Of a stretch of DNA of 64,000 nt, positions 43,701-55,700 are shown in pieces. The first letter of the stretch is position 1, and each line of letters opens with the position of its first letter. Both the position numbers and the translations under genes were made by a program. The stretch is from Mesostigma viride (lineage: Eukaryota; Streptophyta; Mesostigmatophyceae; Mesostigmatales; Mesostigmataceae): assembly GCA_009746045.1 (NCBI GenBank), contig RPFO01000154.1:7965693-8029692 (forward strand), read 5' to 3'. The notes under the pieces are model-generated. The model was not told the DNA's origin. It saw only the letters and a program-made list of their open reading frames with translations, and ran no database searches.

Positions 43701-46700
43701 GAAGCACCCCCCTCCGACCATCACGGTCGTGAACCTGCTGCGCCTCACGCTGGGCAAGTCGGACTCAGGCTCCGCAATGAGCTCGGCGGGCAGCATGTCG
43801 GCGGCGCGCGAGCCGCCACCACGTGTCACCGAGACGGACCTGTCGGAGCACTTCCGCGAGTCGGTGAAGCGCATCGCGCGCGCCAAGGTGCTGCACCCGT
43901 GGAATCTCAAGTTCCTCAACTTTGACTGGCACGGGTCCATGAAGACGCTGGGCGAGGCCAAGACGGTTGAAGGCATCTGGATGCTGCTTGACGAGTCCAT
44001 CACCGAGGCAGGCATTACCTTGGTGGGGTACGGGCCAGGGAGCGGGGGGGGGGGGGCTACCGCAACTCAACATCCACCCCACCAGTCGCTGCAGCCACCC
44101 GCAGCCACCGGCAGCGCGTCGCTACTGCGCAGGGCATCGTTCCATGATCACGGCGCAGGGCAGAGCAGCGCGGGCGCGGGCGGGTTGCGTGGGGCGGGCG
44201 CCGAGCCCTCGTTGCGGGTGTTAGAGCGCCAGCATGGGATTGTCCGCTACAACTGCGCCGACTCGCTGGACCGGACCAACGCGGCGAGCTTCTTTGGATC
44301 TGTGGTGGTACTTGTAGAGCAGTGCCGGCGGCTAGGCATCCCGCTGCAAGGGACGGCGTCCGACCTGGCCAAGAGCCTCATGCACCCGAGCCTGTCCGCC
44401 CCCAACCTGTTGCGGGTGGTGGAGCCCGGGGCCCACGGTGGTTACGAGGGCGACGAGGCTGGGCAGCATCACCGCGCGAATGCGGGCCTCTCGCACCTCA
44501 CGGTGGGGAGTCCCGGGTATGTGGGCGCGGGTGCGGGCTATCCCGGCGGAGTTGGCCCCATGATGTTCGCGCAGGATGGGTACGTCAAGGGCGGGGCGGC
44601 GGGGACCCCCGTGCTGACACGGGTGGCCAGCGACGTTGCCAGCAGCGAGTTTGCGGTCTCGGGGGGCGCCGCGGGGCACGGTGTCCCAGGGTCCTCGGAA
44701 GGCGAGCCGGCGCTCCCCCCCAATTGGGAGAGCAAGGTGGACGCGGCTACGGGGCGTCGGTTCTACATCGACCATGCCAATCGTGTCACCACATGGGAGT
44801 GCCCTGTCAAGGCACCCCCCCGGGCGGCGCCGATGGTCATGTCCCCCTCTAACCCGACCCTGGGGAGTAGCAGCAACCTGGGCCTCACCGTCCGGGATGG
44901 GGTCACCATCGGCCCGGGTGGCCTGCAAAAAGGGCCACCGACCGCCGGCTGGATCTCGCGCGCCAACCGCAAGTGGAAGTTTGACGAGGTGAGGGCCCTG
45001 GTGGGCCCGGGCGTGTTGCAGACGCTGGCCGACATCTTCCAGATCGCGGGCGACGTGCACGCGACGCTTTACACGGGCTCCAAGGCGATGCACAGCGGCA
45101 TCCTGCACGTGTTTGGCGAGAACATGCGCAGCAAGCGCGCGACGGTGGCGTCGAATGTGGCGATTTCGCTCCAGCGGCGGTACCTGAACATCGTGGTGGA
45201 TGACAGCCGCCAGCAGCAGCTGGAGATGTTCCTGGGCATGCGCTTCCGCAAGCACTTCCCTTCGGTCGCGGCGTTGCCTCAGATGGTGCGCCACCCTTGC
45301 CTCGGACATTGGTGCTTCCTTGCTTTCTCTGCTCGCAGTTCCCTTGTGCTGTCGCTGTGCCCTTCCTGTAGTTGTATTGCCCCGTACTTGTACTGTCCAT
45401 GTAATGTATACATCATGTATAAATTCATCAATATGTTTGCTGTCTGTGCGCGTGCTATTGAAGGCATAGCCTGTGGATGGTATGGCAGCAAGGGGCTGCC
45501 ACCGGCTGTGATGACCTGGTTCCTTTGTATGGCGGTTCTGGCACATGGTGGTTTGGGGGTGTGCGGTTGCCGCCACCTTGATGTTGTTTTGATGTCCCCA
45601 CAATGAGGGCGCTGCTTGCCATGGTGGCCTTCCTCTATGCATAGGTTTGCATGCAGGGAAGTATGAGCAAGTGGGAAGGCGTGTGCCCCTGATTGGTCAG
45701 GGTTGCTCACGATGCTCGGTTACAGGGTAGAGCTCAAGGCAAGGGTCGCACCAGCTGTGCTGGCATGAATAGCCTATAATCGGCAAGAGTTCGCTTTGGG
45801 CCATAACAGACATGCTTGGTATTTGGAGCGCTAGGGTTTAGTATACATAGTTTACTATACGGCGAGCAGGCCAGGGAGATTCTATTTCTTCCCCCAACAC
45901 ATTCGATAGCCCTGGAAAAGCCATTTGCCCCAGTATGCTGTCCGGGCTCTTTTTTTCTTTTCAAAAGGTGGAAGTCCTGTCCTGGCACTCACTGTGGATG
46001 GTCGACACTCCCATGGTGGTGCTCTCATCATCTGAAGGACATCCCCTCTGTCGTTTAAACGATTACAGGTGCTCTCGCGTCCGCCCTCGGCGGTCCTATT
46101 TGACATGCCGTGCCGCTTCCCTGCGGCGCTGCCAGCACCCACGCTCCTGGCACCCGCCACCACCACGCCCCCGGTCTGGGTACGTCCTGCAGTTCATTGT
46201 TGTTCTTGGTCGGTGATATTTCTTGGTTGGGTGGCAAGATGTGGTCTCTAGTGGCTAGATGCTGGTCGAGGCACTCAATGGTGTTTCTGCTGTGGCAAAT
46301 GGCGTGGCTGCTACGGCGTTCTGCCTGCACCCCGTGTTCTCAGAGGCTTGACCTTCCTATTCCTGTTCCGCCATGAACAAGACACAGACTCTGCGCCGTG
46401 GTTTCCTCTTTCTTGGATATACTACAGGTGAAGCGCAATAATTCATGATCGCCATTATGACATGCAGGCCTGAATCGTCCCACCCACTTCCTACCCACCC
46501 ATGCGCCCCGCTTCCCCCCACCCCCTCAAGCCTCAGCTCGTTGGATGCCCTGCCTCCAGCATGTGAATAGCAGGCTCTGTGATATGTCCTTGCACTGGAC
46601 AGACAAGCCTGCCTATATGGGAAGGACTGTCCCGCAGTAGATTGGGCAAGCAACACCGTCCAATAGGGCCGCATGCATCACCCTCTAGGGCCCAAGAGCG

Positions 46701-49700
46701 TCCACTTTTCTTTCTGAACCTGACTCAGGGGGCCTTGAAGCAAAGGCGCGGGGGCTGGAGAGTGGAGCAGTATAGGGGGTCTGGTGGATGGTGGGCTACG
46801 GTGGGTGGCTGGGTAATGATGAGTGGTGGGGGAAATGATGAGTGGTGGGGGAATGATGGCGGGATGGTGGTGGGCCATCCCGTGCTCCCTTTCTCGGCTC
46901 CCATTCACCCGCCATGGAGCACTGTGCCATCCCTCCCGCCCGCTTGCACCGCCAGGTGTCGCCCGAGGGCGCGCCCAGCCTCGACATCTGGATCTTCCTG
47001 CTGGAGCCGTCGCGCCCGCGTCAGCTGGCGCTCACGCTTGGCCGCGGCATCAGCGACATGACCACACCGTACGCGTGCTCGCTCTACATGGGACGCACGA
47101 TCGACACCGTGGAGCTGGTGGCCGAGGTGAGATTGTGGTTTGTGTCTGAGGGATGGAGCGGGGGGCCGAGGTGAGATTGTGGTTTGTGGTGAGGGATGGA
47201 GCGGGGGGCGGAGCTGAGGATAATTGTTATAGATCTTTCTTGTCCTGTAAGTATCTTAGTGCGTATGGAGCTAGTGGCGGGGGGGGGGGGGGGGGTATTA
47301 GACCTGTCTTTCGTGGCCGTGTATGTGAGAGGAAGGCAGCTTGTGGCGGAGGTGGGGGTATGGGGGAGGCTGGTGGTGGAGGTGAGGGGGGCAGTGCCGA
47401 CCTTCAGTACATGCGACCAGCATGTGTGGCCGTGACCAAGTGACCAGGTATCGGCCGCCACCAAAGCCACTCAATACTTCCCTGGATGGCATTATTTGCT
47501 GGTCCCTGCCCCATAGGCCACATTTTGCTTGGCCCATCGTGGAACCCTCACCTTGGGACTTCGCTTGGTCGGCCCATCGCCTCACCAGCGGTTGGCCCCA
47601 CATTCCCCCACTGTCCCGTGTTGTCCTGTGGTGGTTGCCCCCACTGTCCCGTGTTGTCCTGTGGTGGTTGCCCCCACTGTCCCGTGTTGTCCTGTGGTGG
47701 TTGCCCCCACTGTCCCGTGTTGTCCTGTGGTGGTTGCCCCCACTGCACCGTGGTGTCCTGTGGTGGTTGCCCCCACTGCACCGTGTTGTCCTGTGGTGGT
47801 TGACCCCACTGTGCCGTGTTGTCCTGTGGCCTTTGCCCCCACCTTAACGGGGCTCGCGTTGTCTGTGTTGTCCCACCATCTTGACCGCTTTTGGCTACGC
47901 ATCCCCCTTGCCCCCATCCCCTGGCTCTTCGTTGTCATTTTGCTCCTTTGGCATCTTTGGCTGCTTGCTCGTTATTGTATGTGTGCTCGTTTGTTTGTTT
48001 CTTTTACTCCGCCCCTCACTCCTCACCCCTTGCCCCTCGCTCGTCACTCCTCATCCCTCACCCCTCACCCTTCACCTCTCGCCCCTCGCTCCTCACCCCT
48101 CACCCCTAGCCCCTCGCCCCTCACTCTTATGGCGCTGCCACGTCGCGTCTGTCCTTTGCCACGTTGCAGCGCGTGGTGCTCCCCCGTGCGGCGCGCGGGT
48201 CCACAGTCCTCTACGACATCGACGCACTCTCCTCCACCTCGCTGCTGGCGCCCGAGGGGCCGGATGGCAGCAGCAACAACCCGAATGACCCGGGGGGGAG
48301 CAACACACGAAGAGGCCTGCGTGCCGGTGGTGCCTCCATGGCCTCCCCTATGCGGCCGCGTACACCCAACACGACAGGGAGTGGGGCAGTGGGCGGGTCA
48401 ACCCCTGGTGCAGGGGGCTTAGAGCCGGGGATGCCCCACTTGGCACCGCTCCGCACCGGCCACCACGATGCCAGCGTTAGCCAGAGTAATAACTACGATA
48501 CCTCGGGCGGCAGCACCATGGAGTCGATCGTGCGCGTGCTGTCCCCCCGCGCGATGGAGCGCGGCGACAGCAGCTACAACCTGTTTGCCAGCAGTGCGGG
48601 CGCCACGCCATCGGGAGGCGACGCCCCCTGGCCCGCGCCACCGGCCACGTGGGAGGACGGCATGAGCCGGGGACTTCTGGACTTCGTCAACCCAGCGGGG
48701 GGCGCGTCCCCCCAGGGACCCCAGGCGGCGGCGCTGCCATCCTCTGCGATGGGCGATGGCCGCGCCGGCAGTACTAGTGACTTTGGCGCGTTCCCTTCCG
48801 TGCAGGAGCTGGGGGCGGCCGCAGGCGCCGATGGCCCCGAGGGTCCCCCCACGTCGAGCTCCCCCTCGTCCCACAAGCGCGCGCCCTCGCTCGCGTCCTC
48901 GTGGCTGTTTGACTTTGCGGGCCGCATCCCGAAAGTTGACTACTTGACGCGGGTGATCGGTCTACGGTTCTTCCCCAGGACGCCTGGACAGGCCATCTCG
49001 CTGGGCACCGTGGAGGTTCTGGGCGAGTCGCTCGCGCGGGGCAAGGTGGTCGTGCTGGGTGTGCCGCAGATGGACCTCACCAATACGCCCGAGGAGCTCG
49101 CGCGAGCTGCTGCCGACGCCAGCAGTAAAGCCGCCGCTGCCTCGGCAGCTTCTTCCTCGGCTGCCGCTGGTGGGGCTGGCAGTAACGCACCCTCCACGGC
49201 ATCCTCGGTCAAGAGTGGTGGTGGCGCGGGGGGCACCCCGGTGCGGCCAGCACGCATGCCGGGCACGCCAGGGGGCAGTACCGCGGACGGGGGGGGCCGT
49301 CCTGGCCTGCTCATGGATATGGGCGATGCCGGCGGGGCTGCACCGGCAGGGGGAAGGGCCCAGGGGGCGGAGGCTGGTGAGCTCCCCTCAGGGCCCGCAT
49401 CGCTCCTGGACGCGGCGGGGTCAGCGCGTGCTAGCAGTAGTGCGATGATCCATCTGGGTAGCTCCGAGTCGCTCCACGGTTTCGCGGACGTGCCCAATGA
49501 GTGGGAGGGGGGGGCGTCCACCGGGGGCGCCGCAGGGGGGGGGCCGCGGTCGCCAGCAGCGCAGCTGGTGGGGATGCGATCGCGCAGAGCCCCAGTTTAC
49601 CCAAGGACGGGGACTGGCTGCTAGTGGCGCAGGACGAGGCGAGCAGCAGGCCCTCCGATGATGGCATGAACGATGGGGCCTCGCAGGACAGCGGGTGGAC

Positions 49701-52700
49701 GGGGCAGCCCGAGCCCAGCTCGCTCTCGCCCACGGTGGGCGGGCGGGGCGGCGCGGGTGGCAGCTTCGAGGACCGTGAGGCGGAGGCGCTGGAGCGCTGC
49801 AAGCTGGAGTACGCCAAGTTGATCGAATGCTGCAAGGCCGCGATTCCGGACGAGGTGAGAATGGTTCAAGGAAGGGGTTGGGGTGCGCAGGGGTGTTTGC
49901 AGGGCACCGAGATGGAATCCAACCGCAGAGGGGTGGTATTTTTGTGAAGCTATAGGAGGTAAACCGTTTTACCGGTGGTGGTCGCAAAGACATAGGATAA
50001 GACATGGCCAATCATGATACATGTCCATTCATAAGACATGGCCATTCATGATACATGTCCATTCATAAGACATGGCCATTCATGATACATGTCCATTCAT
50101 AAGACATGGCCATTCATGATACATGTCCATTCATAAGACATGGCCATTCATGATACATGGCCATTCATAAGACATGGCCATTCATGATACATGGCCATTC
50201 ATAAGACATGGCCATTCATGATACATGGCCATTCATAAGACATGGCCATTCATGATACATGTCCATTCATAAGACATGGCCATTCATGATACATGGCCAT
50301 TCATAAGCCATTCATGATACAACGACGTTGGTGTGCCCCGCGGCCCCTTGTCTTCAGGTGTTTGCGCCCTCGGCATGGCTTGTCGACGTCCCATTTGCGC
50401 AAGACAGGCCTCTGTTGCCACCCTTGCGCAGCCCATGTGACAGGGCCATGTGCACCTTTCTGCATTTCTCTGTGGTGGGGTTTGTGGGCGTGACTTGATG
50501 GGTCGCGACACAAATACTCCCTTCTACATTCACTATGATATTCACGAGGCGCTATAATATTCCTGAGATTTATCTTTCTTCTGTCGCATTCCATGGCCAC
50601 CCAATTGCGGCATGCGGCTAATCTTTTACTTGTTCCTAACTTAATCTTGCAATCCCCCCCCCCCCCCCCCAACCTTCCCCTCCCCAGCCAATGGACGCAG
50701 GCGACTGCATGGAGCTCGAGATTGCGCGGCTGCAGCTCGGGCTATCCCCCGCCGCGCGAGACGCCGTGATCCGCTCCAAGGGCCTGTCGCCCTCCGCCTT
50801 CAATCCGAACCTGCTCATCGGCGCCAAGGACCTGGAGCAGCTCCTCATGATGGCGCGTCAGAACCTGGACGACGACGCACCTGATGGCGCCACCGAAAAC
50901 AGCGGGTCCTCCCAGAGCCAGGGTGGGGGCCAGGGTGGCGGGCCGGACGCGGCTAAGGGAGGGCTGGAAGTCGGCCCCGGCAAGTTCTGGGGTTTTGGCA
51001 GCGGGCCGGTGTTGATTTCCATGGAAGCAAGCGGGGGTGCCCCGACAACACCGTCTACCTCCGCACTTGGTGGCCGGCGCGACATGGGCGGGCGGGAGGG
51101 CAGCGCCAACAACCTGCGCTTGCGTCGGCTGGCGGTGCTGCTTAAGCGCGTGTGGACGTTACGGGAGCAGGCCGTCGCGGCCGCGGTCGCAAAGGCAGAG
51201 GCGGAGGGCCTGGAGGCGATGCACGCGGCTGGGTTGCTGTCCAAGAAGGAAGACAATGTGGGCGGGGTTGGGGTTGGGGGTGCTGGAATGGGGCGTGGGA
51301 CCTCCATGGATGGCGGGTGCTCAGGTCTGGATTGGAGCGGGTCAGGGGGCGGGAGGGACCGGGACCCGGATCACCCGTCGTCGCCCACGAGCGCGCAGCG
51401 GGGTCTACCAAACCTTCCCGAGGGCACAATGCCTCTCGGCGTGTACCCCTATGCGGGCGTGCTCAACCAGGTAACCGCTCAATGACTGCACTTGTAATAT
51501 TCCACGACGATACTTTTTTTAGTCTCGGTTGCCTGGGACGAAAGTGGCACGTGTGCGCCTGACATCGTGTGCGTGGCGTCGTGCGTCCGTCGTGAAGACT
51601 GGGTGGCTGGAATATACAGCATTTCTGGGTAGCTTCGCGAGATGCTGCTGTCAAGCTCATTCTCAGGATCATGATTGGTTGCTTTTGGTGGTTGGGCATG
51701 CGAAGCAATTTGGTGTTTTAGAAGCAATGGATTGGTGTTTTAGACGCCACGAAAGTCTCCTGTGTGCTTGTTTGGGGCAGAGAAGGTAGGTTCTGTTAGT
51801 AAATATGGCGTCAGTCACACAAAGTCTTTTTAGTAAATATGGTGTCAGAATATATGGCGCCTGTATGCTGGAGCAGCTGCCCTGGCTATCTGTTTGAATG
51901 TGGTTGGTTTGTTTTGTCCATGTTGGCATGCCTAGCTTCTTTTGACCCTGCCGGCATGCCTAATTTCTGGTGCAAATCCACTGCACCATCGTCTTTATAG
52001 CTGCACAACTATGACCGCCTGGCGCCAGATGTCCAGGACTGTACCGACGTTGCGGTCATGGTACGGTAGCAGTGGCTACTCGAGTAATGGGTTTGAGTCA
52101 TACGCTCCTCATCTGGTGGGTAGATGGATTCTCGCGCGTGTGGCTTTACACGGGTAGGGTAGCACCTTCATGCCCATTTCCACGACATGCAAAGTGCAGC
52201 ACAGCGATGCGTGGCGAAGCAATGTCAAGAACAAGTGCGGGATGCCAGCAAGCACCTTGCTCCTGGTGACTCACGGGAGTCTGTCACCAATTCTGGGCAT
52301 GGCCGACAACACATAATGTCAACCTAAGCCCTTTCCTCCCTCCACTGCTCATGGCCGGTTCCCACAGCAACGGCCCCTCCGCGCTGGGCCGGTTGCCTCT
52401 GTACCCGTCTTGCTCCGTAGATCTCCTATCTATCCAACAAACTGATGATGGATCACCATACTGTGTGCCTCGATCGGGATGTCCATGCTGGGTCAATGCA
52501 CCGCTGCGGGAACGCCGATGGTGTCCTATGGACACCCCCTCGGTGTGGATGTCTGTTGCCTTTATGTGAATGCCCCCCAGGTGCCCACCGCGGCAGGCTC
52601 TCCCCCCCCCGACATGATCCTGTGCACGGGTGCCGCCAAGATGCCCGACGTGCGCAGCAGCCTCGAGGGCAGCGGGCGCGAGTTCCTGGCGGCTGCCCCC

Positions 52701-55700
52701 CCCGGGATGGATTGGTGGGAGGCGCCCGCGGGCGTGCATGGGGTGGAGATGGTCATATCGCTGGCAGTACCGGCAACCGTCACGCGGCTGTGCCTTGTGG
52801 TGGGGGGCCGCGGGTACTCCCCGCAGGACGCACCCGTGGTGAGTGAGAGGGCCAAGGAGGGGGGGGGAGGGGATGCCCTGAGATATGGGTGGAGAGGGGG
52901 GAGGGGTTGAGAGGCGAGGAAGAGCTGGTTTGGGGATGGCATGATACGGAGTTGGTCTTTTACGGCAGGAGGGGAGTTTGTGGGAGACGTTTCCGTGAAG
53001 GGAAGGGGCATCTCTCTGCTTCCAAGAAATGCTTTTGTCTAATTGTTGTCTCTGCTGTGGGGACGCCTGTGGCTCATGTCCCGCGTAGGCAGAGCTTTTC
53101 TATGGAACCCCAGTGGAACCGATCGCTCATTGCGCGTGTTCCTCCCCTGTGCCCGTGTATCGAACTCCGTTTCCCACCCACCCTAGATTGGAAATGAGGC
53201 GAGTGACCCTTTAACCATGCTGCACTTGCATGTCTGGAACGCTCACTTTTGTGTGGAACGCTCACTTTTGTGTCACCCTGTTGAAACCACCCCCCTGGAT
53301 TGTGTGAATTCCATCTCACTGACTGCATTGCCTTGGCAACGTCCCTAGCGCTATCCACCCTGATAAGACCCTAATTTTGTATTGTTTCATTGCCCCCCGC
53401 TCCCCCCCCCGCTTTATTGGGCTAGTTACACCTGCTCCTTTGCATTCCCCTATACCTACCCCTTTCCCCCCTACCTAAGCCCCCCACCCCACCCGCCCCC
53501 ACCCCACCACCACCACCACCACCACCACCACCACCACCACCACCACCACCACCACCACCACCACCACCACCACCACCACCACCACCACCACCACCACCAC
53601 CACCACCACCACCACCACCACCACCACCACCACCACCACCACCACCACCACCACCACCACCACCACCATCACCAGATCGACGTGTTTGTGGGCTCCTACC
53701 TCTCCAAGCGCACGTTTGTCGGCCGCTGGGACATCGGGGGCTGGGAGGACTCGATCGTGCAGCAGAACGGGTCCGTGCCGGCACGTGTGTCCAACGGGAA
53801 AGTGCTCGACCTCCTCTCGGACGACCTGGGGGCCATGCTCGGGTCCACCCAGCGGCTCACGTGGCACATCCGCCCCGGCCGTGTGCTATCTTGGTTCCTT
53901 CCGCACCCGGTTGCGCAAGCCCAGACGCTGTGGCTGCGATTCGCTCTCCCCGGCCACGAGCCGCCCTGCCCCTCGCTCGGCGAGGTCAGCCCAGGGACCA
54001 TCCCCCGCCCTGCAGGGGCGTGGAGCGCAGCGCAGGTGGACGCGGTGTCGCAGCAGCCGTCTCAGAGCAGCACGCCGATGGTGTCGCCATTCCGGGGGCC
54101 GGGCGCCAGCAGCGGCGGCAATCCCACCCTTGGGATGGAGAGGATGAGCCTGGGTGAGGGCAGCAGCCGCGGGGGGGGCAGCGGGGGGGGCGATCGTGTG
54201 GCTATGACAGCGACCGCGGGGGCCGGCGAGTGGGCCAGTATTTCGGGTCCAAACGGGGCGGTGGCCACAGGGGCGCGGACGGCGTCCTCATCCAGCCTAG
54301 TCAACACGAGCGCTGGACCGGCCGCCACAGGAGCAGCCGCGGCGCCGCCGTCGGGTCTTATCAGCGCGAGCTCGTTGCCCGTTGGGGCATCGTTGCCGGT
54401 GAACGCGAGTAGCAGCAACCCTGCTTTGGCGGCTGCTGGGGGTGGGGTTCCATCGGTGGCGTCCTCATGGGCCGGCCCCTCCGTCCCCCCCTCGTCCTCC
54501 GCGATGCTGTCTCGTCCCTCGGCCCCCCCCACGGCGGTCCTCCATGTGGGCAAGCTGCTTGTGTATGGGGAGGACGCGCTGACCACGGGCTGCGTCATGC
54601 GCACGACGGGCATGATCAGCGCCAACGCGCGCGCGAGCGAGCGCATGCGCATGCAGCGGTGGCTCGAGGAGCCGGCGCCCGTCAACCGCGTGCGGGTATG
54701 CGAGGGGGGGAGGGGAGGGGGGGATTGGGGGGGGGGGGCTAAGCGGTTATCGAATGGGGGGGGGGGGCGGGGAACGGGGATGTAGGATGGGGTAACGGGC
54801 AAGGGGGAAGGGGAGGGAAGAGGGAGGAGGGGAGAGGGGAAGGGGAGAAAGGTGCTTGTCCAGGATTTAGGCTGTAGCCTTGTTGCGGTCGTTTCCGTTA
54901 TGCCGTTTTGCCATTTTTTTCTATGATACCATGCTATTTGCCTAGCGCCACCGGAGTGTTGCATCGCGGCGCTACGCGGTTCCGCTTTCTGTTCTGTGCC
55001 AATGTGAATGTTTTCTTGGTCGCGGGGACTTCACCATCACGAAAAAGCCACCCTAAGCTACGTGTTTGATTACCCTACCCTGACCGTACGATGCCACTGG
55101 CTTCCCCCCGCCCCCCCCTCAACCACCTTTCCCCCCCCCACCCCCTTCCACCCCCTCCCGCAGGTGGCCCCTCAGTGGGAGGAGGTGCGCATGGACGGCA
55201 GCCTGGTCGTGCTGGGCCTACCCGGCCCCGTGGACGGGTTCCGCGTGGAGGCCGCGGGCGTGTCCCGTGTGGCTACGACCGCCCGCCGCCCCGCCTCCTC
55301 CGCACTCTCCTCCGCCGCCGCGTCGTCCGCGCCCCCCCAGCAGCCGGCGCAGGGGCGGCCCGACCAAGGCGTGCCGCCACCGCCCCCGCCGTCCTCATCC
55401 AACAGCAAGATGCTTGGCCGGCTCACCGCGTGGGGCAAGGGCAACGTGGCGGCGGTCAGCAGCGTGCTGCGTGGCGGCTCGGACGTCGCGAAGCAGGTCC
55501 TCGCGGGCCATGCCAAGGCGGGGGCCATCATGGCCGCGGCCGTGGGGGAGTTGTATGGGGCGGGCGCGCTGGGCGCGAGAGGGGACGGGGACGGTGGAGA
55601 TTGCGAGGGAGACGGGAATAGCGCAGGGGCGGAGGGCGGCGAGGACGTGCACTGGGCGCCCGAGTCCGGTTTCCACCTGCACGTTGCCATCGTTGGGGTG

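Noticed and set aside
47422-47850. Plus-strand protein with repeated [11 protein letters not shown]
   Set aside because: 33-bp intron minisatellite (multiple of 3), between well-supported exons 9 and 10.
53382-53680. Poly-His, poly-Val and poly-Gly proteins
   Set aside because: Translation of the (CAC)n intron array directly before the exon 13 acceptor.
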